The notes below the pieces were generated by a model. The model was given only the letters and a program-made list of their open reading frames with translations, was not told the DNA's origin and made no database searches. DNA of 46,828 bases, from the NCBI GenBank assembly GCA_000467715.1, contig AJFK01000309.1, forward strand, positions 1 through 46,828. Direction: 5' to 3'. Below are positions 1 through 10,014 of the stretch, piece by piece. This stretch comes from Hysterium pulicare CBS 123377. Its lineage: Eukaryota > Ascomycota > Dothideomycetes > Hysteriales > Hysteriaceae. The position numbers and the translations under genes are program-made. How positions within the stretch are numbered: the first letter of the stretch is position 1; each line of letters opens with the position of its first letter.

Positions 1-174
1 CGGGGGTAATAGAAAGGCTTACCGCAATGAGCGACCTTACAATTTCTGCCTTTGCTGGAACTGCATCACATGAATTGCTTCGTGAAACAACCATTGGAGT
101 GCATCACTATACAAGCTCCTCAAGATGAGGATCGCCCTGACACATAAATCATGACCGCTAAAATCTATTGCATC

Positions 175-2788
175 CTATGCCGCAGTCTCCTTTAACCCAG
201 TCATGGTAGCATACATCAAATATTTAATGCCACCGCATCCTCTGTCCTCTAGCCACTTCAGTACTCCAATTCGATACTGTTTCCACGGGATCTCCACTCC
301 GCCCTCCTTCCCTAATACAGTCAAAGTACGTTGCGTCACAGGACCTTTATGCCTGACGACGGCATCTACATCGTATCCTTCGCTTTCGATCTCTGCTTCT
401 TCTAGCGATCTCCAAGCAGCTGCCGAAAGGGAGCCTAGCAACGCATTGTGTGAAAACCCAAATATGAAACTTATTGTATATTCTCGATCAAGGTTTGTGA
501 GGTAGTCGTTCAAGGATTCTCTCACTGTACCCGCGCAGAAGCAGCCCATGGAATTGGCATCGGTCGTCATGAGAGCTCGCGAGCGCCAAAGAATATTGCA
601 AGCATCCATAAGATAGCCATTGAACACATTGGTCATTTCCGGCGCGTAAGATGTGGAGATCGGCAAAGGATGCGTATCGAAGGCGTTTTTATAATTGGCG
701 AGAATACCACATGCACGCGTAAGCGTCGTGAGTGACGGGTTGGTCATGAGGAGATAGATCAGTCGTGGCGTTGGAAGGACTATCGGAATGACCTGTGGGA
801 TGGAGGAAGTAGAGAGAACCTCATAAAAGGTCAAGATGGATGATAACACGGGAGATGTAGAGTCGTAGGGCAGAGTGGAGAGAACCGATGTAGAGAGCCT
901 AGACACATGACCAACTAATTGCTCGAATTGTGTCCTACGAACAGATTTCGGTTTTGGATCGTCAGCTTCGGTAGTAGCACTCGTGGTCCAGTTGCGTAGT
1001 AAGTCAGTGTATAGCTGAAGCAGCTTGGGATAAGCATCTGGATTTAATGCTATAAGGGCGGCTTCTGCGGGAGCAAGGTATGTTTTATGCGCATCTGGTA
1101 AAAGGTGAGCAGAACATCGGAGCAATTCGTTGCCTTGACCTACCCTCAAAATGCGAGATTGGAATATACGAAAGAATACTGAACAGGACATCAACGTCCG
1201 TAACACCGTCCCAAATCAATAGGTACGCTTTGAGGAAGACATCTACGATCGGCAAGATAGCCTATAGCGATCAGCGTGAATACTGTGGAAAAATAAGGGT
1301 GCTTGGCTCACCTTTGTGAATTGAGTCTGGCAGAGGATACCATCGAGAATTTCCGACAGATGGACAGACGGCCCAGTGCCTTGCTTGGTAGCCTCATATT
1401 CGTCCTCCAAATATGCTGATAGCCATAGATTCACCCTTCTAGCCCCGATCGTCGATGGCCTGAGCATCAAATACTTTTGCAAAAGCGGGTCTTTGAGGAA
1501 CGAAATCAACTGGCCTGGTAACTCGATGACGTCCAACTTTTCCACAAAGTCATCTACACTGTCAATCTCCTCTAGCGTTACGGAGGTCTTGTATCGTATG
1601 TTAGCCATCAAGAAGCCTAGTCATTCCGCCAAGTCTTACCTCATTCGCATGAAACGTGTGTAGTTCCGGAATAATTGACACCTTGCTCTTCTTCGCTCCG
1701 AGTCGAAGAACTTTGAACCCGTTATGATGGTCAAAGCTTCCCTCATTTCTCTTGATGCTAACTTCTTGAATGGCAAGTATTCGTTGACGCCACTCAGGTT
1801 CAGGGCGCTATTCGAGTTAGAGAGGTGGCGATTGCTGTGCGACACGGACAATAAATGGTCAAACATATAAGGTGGTGCAATGAGAACAGCCTTTAATCAC
1901 TTACCGGGGGGAAGGAATTTCGGCTTGTACTCGCACTTCCAAGAATAATGTCGGGGTAGTAATCCTTGTATATGCGGAGAAGACCTTGAAGGGCAGGTTC
2001 GTTACCAACGCCACGGGAAAGCTCAAGACTACGATCCTGTCAGTACCCATGAAGCTTGGACGCGGTCGAGTCACAAAGGTAGTAAACGTACAGCTGCTGA
2101 ATCCTGAACGGCTTTACATGCACTCTTCGAGTAATGAGAGACAGCAGATGACACAGTGATGTCCTGAAGGGTTTAGCTCACACGGAAAGAGGTGCTCGTC
2201 CGCAGAACTCTCACCTAAGACTGATCATATCCAGCATACCGAAAAGGACCCCATAGAGCCGAGATAAGATTTTTGGTTCCTCGAGGACTTCGTAGACTGT
2301 GATAAGCCATCTCACGAGACCGATTTGGGTGGGCGTGGAAGGCTTGATCTTTCCTTGGCCGAGGCCCCCAACGACAGTGATGACTACATCGGCCGGAACT
2401 CGCTGAGCAGGATACAGGTTCTTGACTAAATTGGTGACACTCGTCTGATCTAACTCAGTCTTCCTAGTCACAATTTGAATGATGTGTTGAAGAGCTTCGC
2501 TGTCTAGTCCATGTTCGAAAGCATGGTGGCATATGGCGTCTACGGCCACAGATATTTTGACGCTTCTCTGTTTTGCAGGTGTTCTAGATGCTAGATCCCG
2601 TGGTAAGTAACATGTGCGAATTACACAGCAGAGGACTAACCAGACTGCAATGATGCCAGCGCGTCGTGCAAGCTGGCGGGCCGCGCTGCCACAATGGTGC
2701 ATTAGCATACGGATGCCCAAAAGAAAAGAGTGTGGGTCATGCTCTCACTATCGTCGGCTACTGAAGGCATCAAGACGTCCTCTTCCAT
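175..2788 (-). CDS. mis6: Inner kinetochore protein CENP-I / Mis6 (Ctf3 family), 9 exons, 716 aa
   Basis: Mis6/CENP-I belongs to the constitutive centromere-associated network and helps anchor CENP-A chromatin and the outer kinetochore. I joined nine exons on the minus strand: 2788-2749, 2685-2641, 2590-2215, 2163-2088, 2036-1905, 1807-1640, 1587-1312, 1261-1144 and 1094-175. The reading frame closes exactly at 717 codons including the stop, a usual length for fungal Mis6. Recognisable family blocks are the N-terminal helical segment around TRKTELDQTSVTNLVKNLYP followed by GLGQGKIKPST, then YKDYYPDIILG, then SVTLEEIDSVDDF with DPLLQKYLMLRP, and a C-terminal part ending near the GGIKYLMYATMTG stretch. 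Introns are 49-98 nt with GT-AG ends, several with CTAAC or CTGAT branch sites just before the acceptor. The first two exons (40 and 45 nt) are the least certain because they rest only on frame and splice signals. The family call is strong. Confidence 0.9.
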
Positions 2789-4555
2789 AATGCAAGTGGT
2801 AAGACTGCGGCGTCAGCAGGAGAGTTTACCGCGTCGTAAACAGTTATGCAGACGCGAACATCTGAGCACCACCAGATATCAGCTACGCCTTAAGCGGGCA
2901 ATTAGACGAGAAAGCGTCGGCCAAGACAGTGGTGAATGTTTTCCCCAGATTTCCATCCACGTTCCTCTTGTGCTTCCATCCCATATTCTTCTGCATTCTG
3001 CCTGTTGCTCGCCGCGCGATCAGGCAGCCTTCCTCTGGCCGTCTGTCTGACCGTCTGCATTCCTTTGAAGCATGCAAACCATGCGCCAGGCCGTGGGGCT
3101 TGGGTAAGCAAGCTGCCCTGGCTTCAAGGTTCCTTCGCCTGGCCATAGCCGCCCAATTGCAGTACTCTATCTTGCAGCAGTCACTTGCATGCTCTCGCGG
3201 TCACTGGGGCGCCCATATGCAGCACTCTCGCCATCCGCCGACCCTTCCAAAGAGCTGTCGATTGCGACGTTACACAGCAAGCATCGATTGATAGTCTGCC
3301 GTCGGCTGGCGCGTCCTGAGTGGTCGCCCGCCCTCGAATATACAGCCGTCAACTTCCAACGCCTTTACGCATCGATGCTGGGTCGACTCGAACTGTCGAT
3401 ACCCCCGCGCGCCGCACATATCGAAGATGCCCTACATGGGCGATCTTCTCGATCGGTTCTCATTCCGGGTTGCTGGCTGCCTGCATCATCTGTGCTGGCC
3501 TGCCGTTGGCCCCATTGCATGGTTAATGTCTCTGTTCATCCCATTGAGTGTCGGCCAAGGGGGTCTCTTTCGGTCATGAGGATCACCACTTTCTCTCAAG
3601 CACACCAGCCTTCATCGCTCGCTTTTACCAGTTTCCCTCTGGTTCAGAGCTGCAACCAGACTTACATGTGAACTAGCCTATTATTCGCCTCGGAAAACCC
3701 CACCCATGCCGCGGTGAAGAGCTGAGTTTGCTACCCAACCTCACAGTACATCACACTTCATCAAACTGACCACTCCCCGTGTAAAGCCTTCACTTCTCGA
3801 ATCCTGTTTGTGTAACCGTCTGCATCTCAAAGTTTATGCCGTGTGTCAGCGGGGCCTCGGATCTCTTGGAAGTCTCTCCATGCACTGTGCCTTCCGATGG
3901 CCGTGCTATCGTCTTGCTTTTAAACAGCATTCACGGCATGTTTCCGCCCAAGATCTGGTACTACCGTTCTTACCTCTTATGCCGTGCCACCCTTAAGATC
4001 ACCTCCAATATTATTGACATTATATTTGGAGAGCCTCTTCCTTAATTAACGGTACGGATCAGAAGTTCTCGCAGGAACGCACAGCAAGGCCACGGTCCCT
4101 TTTGCGATCCGCGTACTCTTAACACATCAACTTTGGTCCAGCAACATCATGGATTAAGGCTGAAATCTTTTGGGTGGTCTTCTTCTTCTTCTCTCATTAA
4201 TTGTATTTGAAACACTTTACCTAGGCATCGCGCTTCATCCTCTGTGGATGATTCCTGTTGCGGTCCGTTCATTTGGTGAAGGCCCCTTTGCGGTAACGAC
4301 CTCCTGCCTTTGCGCCTCAATTCATCACCCGATATCCCATTCACAGGTAGGACTTTCCGCAATCCTTTCATAGAATGTCATCACCTCTTGCCCAATATTG
4401 AGTCTTATCGCAACGCTGTGACTCAGGTCAAAACCTAGTTTGTTCCAAAGCTTTGCTGCTCCTTCTCTCATTGCCGGCTCCTTCTTTAGGAACGAAACTT
4501 TTGGCAATTGCATTACGCTCTCTTTTATTGATAAAGCTGCCAGAACACCACCACA
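2789..4555. other. Intergenic / probable 5' leader and promoter region
   Basis: This is 1.77 kb between the divergent Mis6 gene and the unknown gene starting at 4556. It is rich in pyrimidine runs and has several overlapping open frames of 60-160 codons on both strands (for example 2929-3291 and 3189-3671 on plus), none with recognisable domains. The cysteine- and histidine-rich composition of these frames looks like translated leader sequence. The stretch probably holds both promoters and a long transcribed leader of the downstream gene. I see no RNA gene or repeat. Confidence 0.4.
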
Positions 4556-5170
4556 ATGGGTGAACGCAAATCAAGACTATCTTCGAAGACTCCTGCCAGC
4601 CGCTCAAGAAAAATGGCTGCTTCTGCGTCCCACCACGACACCCCCCTCAATACTGGCACTTCAATCATCCGTTGCCCGAGCCCAACGCTGAGACGCTTTC
4701 GCTCACTGAAGGAAGCGGAGTACATTGTACTTTTCACTCCAGTTGTACCACATCCGCCTGGGAATGAATCTGATTTGACCATGGACCCCTTTGAGCCTCT
4801 TGGACGGGCTATCTACAAACACCACAAACGTATTCGACACGTACCGTATGTACCGAGCAACGGAATGACGTCGACACATGTTCCCTTCATCCACCACGCT
4901 GGAGCGGTGATTCTTGTGGTCTGCAACACGCCCACCGCCACGAGCGTCCCATCGAGCGAATTCAGCCACCAGAAGAACTTTGCAAACCATGTCCTGGCAA
5001 CAGCAATCCAGGACCCTACTCTCACAGACGTCCCAGTGGTTCTTCTTCTCGTGACGGACAACAATCAACAACTTCAGGAGGACTTCAGAGTCTTCCCAGC
5101 GGTGGTCGCCACTCAATCATACACACCTTCAGCGCTCGAAACCGTCGCAAATGCCCTTTTTACGAATTGA
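4556..5170 (+). CDS. Conserved-looking protein of unknown function, 204 aa
   Basis: This is a single uninterrupted exon. The ATG follows a purine-poor leader (ccaccaca then ATG), a good fungal start context. Residues 1-45 are basic and Ser/Thr-rich and likely disordered. From about residue 50 the protein looks like a compact alpha/beta domain, with a hydrophobic strand (EYIVLFTPVVP), the block DPFEPLGRAIYKHHKRIRHVPYVP, a strand AGAVILVVCNTP, another strand VPVVLLLVTDN, and an ending in a short helix. The alternation of hydrophobic strands and polar helices suggests a small Rossmann-like fold, but I recognise no named family or catalytic motif. The regular frame, codon use and defined hydrophobic strands favour a real gene over a chance frame. 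No signal peptide or membrane segment is apparent. Confidence 0.7.
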   Translation: MGERKSRLSSKTPASRSRKMAASASHHDTPLNTGTSIIRCPSPTLRRFRSLKEAEYIVLFTPVVPHPPGNESDLTMDPFEPLGRAIYKHHKRIRHVPYVPSNGMTSTHVPFIHHAGAVILVVCNTPTATSVPSSEFSHQKNFANHVLATAIQDPTLTDVPVVLLLVTDNNQQLQEDFRVFPAVVATQSYTPSALETVANALFTN

Positions 5171-6182
5171 ATTAAACATCTTTCAAAGCACCAAGGGTCC
5201 CAGACACCAGCTATGTGGAACAGCGGGACCTAATGGCGACGACATGGCGACGCCATGACTTCATGCGATCGGTACATTTGTTCGGCAGACTTACGTCAGT
5301 CACAACCATATACATAATTGTTCTTTGCAATACGTAGTGTATATGTAGTACGTTTCAGCATTTTTCGCTTTTTTTTTCACAGGCGAATTTGTAGATGGTA
5401 CGATTATTCATGTATCCATTACGGCTTTGGTATGTAGGATATTCTCGGGCATGACTGGAATGATCTGCTGGGCGGTTGCATAGACGGTGGGCTTCATGGC
5501 AGTGTTATTCGTGGCGTTCCGTTCATTTGTGTCTGATATGCTGGCGTGTTTTGGACTTTTTTCACATGTCAGATCGTTTCTTCCCTACGAATCTACTTTT
5601 GATGATTTGTCACTATCCGTCATGGTGGAACGGTCCGATCCTTTTTTCCCCTACGACTCTACTTTTGATGATTTGTCAATGTCTATAATGGTGGAATGTA
5701 ATATTCGGATAAGGAACAACCTGTACCCAAATAATTCACGAAGGAAGGACAAGACCAATCCCTTGACGCTTGATTCGACATTGATCAATTGATCCTTGAA
5801 TGCCATGAAATCAGGCCCTCAACAAAGGCTCGAACTATTGTTACAAGCAACAGCAATGACATCGATTAATTGTGGAGCCGATGGAGCGGGATAAGATAGT
5901 ATGTGGCACATCCATCCACCCATATCAGCATGGAAATTAAGTGACTTCTAGAAAGCCGTAGCACCCCTGTCGCAAACCCCCCCAATAACGCCCAATGCTA
6001 TATTATATTTACAGCCCACAATGCTATAGACACACGAATGTCTCAAAGGGGTATCCGGTACAAGCCAGCAAAACTATGCCATCACCATTTTCCAAGACAA
6101 AGGTTCACGCCCTCTACTTCTGCCCTGAAACATCTTCCATCCTGCCTCCGGCCCTTTTTTTTGTGCTCCTTCGTGTGGATCC
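5171..6182. other. Intergenic, AT-richer, with one imperfect tandem repeat
   Basis: This is 1 kb between two genes transcribed toward each other (4556-5170 plus and 6183-6702 minus). It contains the 66-bp-spaced repeat described separately and an open frame 5487-5792 (+) of 101 codons that spans it. The rest (5800-6180) shows only short frames and C-rich stretches without recognisable signals; it probably holds the two 3' untranslated regions. Confidence 0.4.
5583..5696 (+). repeat. Imperfect direct repeat, two 48-bp copies at 66-bp spacing
   Basis: Copy 1 is 5583-5630 and copy 2 is 5649-5696, with 42 of 48 bases identical by eye. The 66-bp spacing keeps both copies in one reading frame of the 101-codon ORF 5487-5792, where they read PYESTFDDLSLSVMVE and PYDSTFDDLSMSIMVE. 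All amino-acid changes are conservative (E/D, L/M, V/I). The start of the ORF and its cellular role are unclear, so I record this as a repeat and not as a gene. Confidence 0.8.
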
Positions 6183-6702
6183 TCATGGCTCCATATATCC
6201 CCTTCCATTCCCCCTCAATGCCTGCTCTCCCTGCCTCAATCCATCCTTCCCCAAAAAACTCGTCGCAGCTTCCCTCAGCACGCGCGAGGACGTTGTGACG
6301 ATATGCTGAGCGGCTTTGCTGGCGCCGTCTTGGGCTTCGTCGCCGAACCAGTAGTAGAACAGGCGATTGGCGATGGTGGTGACATGTTCTGGGAGATAGA
6401 GTGAGGCAGCTATTATGATCATTGAGAGGAAGAGAAAGAGGAACGAATCTATTCACTTTCTGTTAGCAATTGCATCAAATCATCCTCTTCGTCGGAGACG
6501 TCAGATTGGAAATAGGAGTAGACATACTGAAGATGAATTTCTCTGTCGGCGTGAGCATATACAGTGAGAATGTAACTTCATACTGATACCGCTTCCTCTG
6601 CAGCCAGCGGAGCACGGCGGACGGGTACAGCATTGCGGCCAGGAGTAAAGCTGAAGCGGCGGCGAGGAGGACGATTGTCGCGATCGAAGTCGTGTCGAGC
6701 AT
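6183..6702 (-). CDS. Serine palmitoyltransferase small subunit-like membrane protein, 146 aa, 2 exons
   Basis: This is a small activating subunit of serine palmitoyltransferase, the enzyme that condenses serine with palmitoyl-CoA at the ER membrane to begin sphingolipid synthesis. Exon 1 is 6702-6528 and exon 2 is 6448-6183. The intron (gtatgt...tag, 79 nt) splits an Asn codon. The join gives the family core YQYEVTFSLYMLTPTEKFIF followed by a hydrophobic helix (SFLFLFLSMIIIAASLYLP) and LFYYWFGDEAQD. This matches the fungal ssSPT pattern of a Tyr-rich amphipathic segment with TPTEK/EPWEK before a transmembrane helix. A first hydrophobic stretch lies at about residues 7-28 (IATIVLLAAASALLLAAMLY). 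The charged C-terminal tail of about 45 residues is longer than in animal subunits. The start is the only Met in frame ahead of the first helix. Confidence 0.8.
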
Positions 6703-7037
6703 GAATGTTATCCTGCTGGATCAATCTGTTTGCCCCGGCTTATCTTCTTCACGACTCTTGGTTTCCGCAGGAATCTAAGGGGAGCAAAAGGGTGGGTCGT
6801 TCATATGAAAGCAAAGTAGGGCGTGTTAATGGCATAGCACACGATAATAATTTTAGGGGCAGTTGGGTTGCAGGGGGTGCTGGCAACGCCGGATCCTCCG
6901 GGTGCGGTGGGAAATAAGATGTAGGGTCTGAGCTTTTTTATTTCCTTCTGGAATTTATCCCCTTTGAGCCATGCATGAGTATTGACTATGCTATCATAAT
7001 ACCTCGCCCTTAGCTTGAACAATGTAAAGGCTCCTCA
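6703..7037. other. Divergent promoter region between SPT small subunit and RF-1-like gene
   Basis: The two genes run away from each other from this 335-bp gap, so both promoters must lie here. A 73-codon antisense frame (7022-6801) shows no recognisable motif and I treat it as chance. No obvious TATA box or repeat was seen. Confidence 0.4.
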
Positions 7038-7610
7038 ATGCCTCCTCCTCCTCCGCAGGTCCTCTTCCGCCCCTTCTTCCTACGCTCCACATTTCCTCTA
7101 GGTCTCCCCCGACAAACGCCATGCCTCCTCCGACCTTTCACCTCTACCTTTCTGTCGCTCGCGAAACAGCTCCCGCCGCGCCGTCAAATCCCCGATGAAG
7201 AAATCATAGAAAACTTCCTCAAAGGAAGCGGGCCTGGTGGTCAAAAGATCAACAAAACCTCTTCCGCTGTGCAACTGAAGCACATTCCCACTGGCATAGT
7301 CGTGAAGTGTCAAGAAACGCGATCGCGCAGCCAGAACCGCAAGATTGCGAGGAGATTGCTGTCTGAGAGGCTCGAGGAGCTGGAGCTTGGAGAGGATAGT
7401 AGGACGGCAGTTAAGGCAAGGGAGAAGAGTAGGAAGAAGGCCAGTGCTGATAAGAAGAAGAGAAGGAAGTATAAGGGCTTGGCTGAAACGAAGGATGAGG
7501 ATGAAATAGAGGAGTCAGAGGAGGATTCAGATATTATTGCACAGTCGGGAGAGGTCACGAAAGGAGGATCGGAAGGAGCTGGTGCAGGTAATAAGACTGA
7601 GAAGGGGTGA
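7038..7610 (+). CDS. Mitochondrial RF-1-domain (GGQ) protein, MTRFR/C12orf65-Pth4 type, 190 aa
   Basis: This is a peptide-release-factor-like protein carrying only the catalytic domain. The GGQ loop (GSGPGGQKINK, Gln at about residue 69) inserts into the ribosomal peptidyl-transferase centre and hydrolyses peptidyl-tRNA, here probably rescuing stalled mitochondrial ribosomes. The first ~45 residues are rich in Arg, Ser, Pro and Phe with no acidic residues, which fits a mitochondrial targeting presequence. After the GGQ segment comes the conserved QETRSRSQNRKIARRLL block. The C-terminus is very basic (KSRKKASADKKKRRKYKG, a ribosome-contacting tail in this family) and then strongly acidic and low in complexity. 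The domains that recognise stop codons in full release factors are absent, placing it with the short rescue factors and not with mtRF1. It has a single exon. Confidence 0.85.
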   Translation: MPPPPPQVLFRPFFLRSTFPLGLPRQTPCLLRPFTSTFLSLAKQLPPRRQIPDEEIIENFLKGSGPGGQKINKTSSAVQLKHIPTGIVVKCQETRSRSQNRKIARRLLSERLEELELGEDSRTAVKAREKSRKKASADKKKRRKYKGLAETKDEDEIEESEEDSDIIAQSGEVTKGGSEGAGAGNKTEKG

Positions 7611-8363
7611 CTGGCTTCGTGAACTGGGTCTCGGATCCTACATCATGCTCTCGGAGGATGTGGTAATACAGCGGCGCTGGGATATCGTCTAATGACAGAT
7701 CTGAACGGCAACTAGTAGACCTATAGACCTCGATGTCGTCTCGCTCAGATATAAGGATCATCGCGCGCGTCGCCTGAAGGCATCCGGCCATCCCATGAAG
7801 GAGTCGAGTAGGCACATACACTGGGTCGATCTTTTAGAAGAGGCAAAAGTGGAGATCCGCGGCGGGTGTTAATTTAGTGGTACTGCAAAACCCTTTATAA
7901 AACCCTTTAGCTGTATAGGCCCAGAAGGTATCTATTCCATAGAGTACCTTCTGAATAACCCCAGGGGTGGCAACTGGCTTTCAAGCCGTGTACACTGTCT
8001 AAATCGGCTCTGTACGCCGGGAGTAAAGCCGATGGGAGGCGTAGACCTACCCTCTGAGAACGATGAATTATGACACCCCTTATCATCCAAGCCAGAGTGA
8101 GTCTTTAGAGCTCAGGGGCATTCACTAGTTAGTGTAGAGAGAGAAGCTGTAGTGAGTTTTTGAGTTAAAGGGACATTTTTCTATTCGACCAAATTAGAGG
8201 AGATTTCAGAAAGGATTGTCTAGACAGTGTTCAGAAATGCTACATCCTTTCAACACTGTTCACACATTTCTATATATCTATTTAGCAGCAAGTCTTCTAT
8301 GTATAGTGTAGAAATAAATAAAGTAAGGCTACATTTTTCCGGTATATTAAATACTAGTAAGAA
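7611..8363. other. Intergenic, AT-rich with short inverted repeats
   Basis: This is about 750 bp after the RF-1-like gene. An antisense frame (7821-7555, 88 codons) overlaps its 3' end and has no recognisable motif. The stretch contains the hairpin at 7922-7953, a small direct repeat (aaaaccctttataaaaccctttag near 7887-7911), 7-bp arms atcggct/agccgat around 8000, and increasing A/T content towards 8350. It looks like decayed mobile or repeated sequence, not a gene. Confidence 0.4.
7922..7953. repeat. Near-perfect hairpin
   Basis: The arms cagaaggta (7922-7930) and taccttctg (7945-7953) are perfectly complementary. The pairing continues inward through ctat/atag with one bulged base, leaving a three-base loop. 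No T-run follows, so it is not a simple terminator. It could be a relic of a mobile element or an RNA structure. The function is unknown. Confidence 0.6.
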
Positions 8364-10014
8364 ATGGGAACAATAACTTCAATGTCTGTTCTGAGGGAAG
8401 AGGAAGGTGAGTTTGTCGCTTCCTCAAATGACCTCCTCCGCCTTCCTCCCTCCCTCCCTCCCTCCCTCCCTCCTCCAAGCTTCTCCATTTCATCCAAGAT
8501 GGGGGATGAATACGACGCCGACGCCTTCAACTCCTCTGATGAGGAGTTTGAGCCATGGGTTGATCGATAGGCGCATCTCGGCAAGGCAAGTTTGGAATGT
8601 ATGGCCAAGACGGGGCCCAAGGATCGTACAGAGCAAAGCCTTCACCAAGACTTTTCAGGACGATTAGGGAGCTCGAACGGTCAGCCATTCAAAAAGGGGA
8701 AGAAGAGGACGGCGGCCGAGATCGACCTGGAGTGCGACGCGATGGGACTCCAGCCCCATCCCGCGAAGAACCGTTTGACAGCCTCCAAAAGCCTGCGAAA
8801 CAAAGAGCGAGCCGCATGGGCTAAGTCCCTTGTCGATGGTCCAAATCTTCAGGAGACTAGCAACGACAGTGGAGCAGGACTGGAGGTTCGTGGCATCGAG
8901 CATGATGCGGCTCGCGTAAAAGATGATCAGTACAATCCAGACTTCTTCGATGGTTACGAGGACGATGCAAGCTTCGTGGGGGACCGTGAAGAAGGGTCAT
9001 GCTACTACATGAACCATGACGAAGTCGAATTCAAACACTACACTCGTCGACGAATGTCCGGACATGCTCTCCGATACCACTTCCAAAACTGCGGCAAGTT
9101 TCGACGAACTTTACGACCAGGAATTGAAGGCCATCGATATGAACCTCTCGATTACTTACCCGGTTCTATTTGAAGACGAAAGCGATATACTCGCCCGTGA
9201 GGATGCAACAGTTTTTAACTTGTTACACGTTCTAAGCTTACAGGATCCCCCGGACTCCGAGACGGTCAATTTCGTCCTACCGCCGACGGCAAAGGACGAT
9301 CATGTCGACGAAATGTTAAAGTCGGATTTCGAGGCATTCGTCTATTGCTTTTCACGCATCAACAATGCGTGTCGCTTCAATGATTCAAAGACGGTATTGC
9401 CAACTTACTGCGTCCAAGGTGGTAGTCGAGACCCGCCCTCTCTTTCCAAGTATCCATGCCCGAACAAGAACTGCTCGTATGCCCACAATCGTAGGGACAG
9501 ACTGGACCTGCATGCCAAGAAATGCAAGTATACGGATGAGTTCATTATTCCCTGCGCCGAGGAAGGGTGTATATCGCGCTTCAAGGATGATAACAGTCTG
9601 AAGGCGCACATCCGCAGTTGTCACACCTCGACGAGTTGCGAGGTTTGCCCCAGCAAGCCCACGTTCAGAAATAAAGCCGAGTTGAGGACCCATAACCAAC
9701 ACTATCATGATGGTTGGCAACCTCAAAATTGCCAGATTGAAGGATGCGAGCATGCTACCATATTTGCCACCAGAGAGGCTTATAATAACTATGTGAGACG
9801 AAAACATCCCGATGCGTCGGAAGCTGCATCAAAGAAGCGAAGCCGTAAGAAGCCAACCTCAATCTTCCGTGCACAAGCATGTCCCGTCGCAGACTGCAAG
9901 AAGAAGACGGTCTTCAAGGTTCGACGAGCCTGGGAACAGCACGTCCTTGGGGCACGAGGAACAAGGCATCGATGTTTCCCAGTACTTGAATGAATCGTCC
10001 ACAGAGGAGGAGTG
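8364..10014 (+). pseudogene. Broken C2H2 zinc-finger protein gene
   Basis: The intact core frame 9016-9993 encodes four or five Cys2-His2-like fingers: CPNKNCSYAHNRRDRLDLHAK, then CAEEGCISRF with HIRSCH, then CEVCPSKPTF with HNQHYH, CQIEGCEHATIF with a truncated HxnH end (YVRRKH), and a last CPVADCKKKTVF with only one clear His. The coding signal extends beyond this frame in three other pieces. Frame 8364-8570 ends at a TAG after an acidic segment. The same frame resumes at 8592 and runs to 9173 with plausible coding composition (KKRTAAEIDLECDAMGLQ). The natural acidic C-terminus (GHEEQGIDVSQYLNESSTEEE) lies in a third frame ending at 10014. No good GT-AG intron joins these frames, so I infer one stop and two frameshifts (near 9010-9060 and near 9950). 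Alternatively it is a multi-exon gene with unusual introns, or the assembly carries errors. DNA binding is the likely ancestral role. Confidence 0.6.
8447..8473. repeat. TCCC microsatellite
   Basis: There are six tandem TCCC units plus a partial one. They lie inside the open frame at the start of the zinc-finger pseudogene, where they read as alternating PPSL residues. A 4-bp unit in a coding frame would shift the frame whenever its copy number changes, which fits a locus no longer under coding constraint. Confidence 0.85.

Noticed and set aside
2929-3671. Overlapping plus-strand frames of 120 and 160 codons
   Set aside because: They are in different frames over the same region with no motifs and odd Cys/Arg/Ser composition. 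Best read as promoter or leader sequence.
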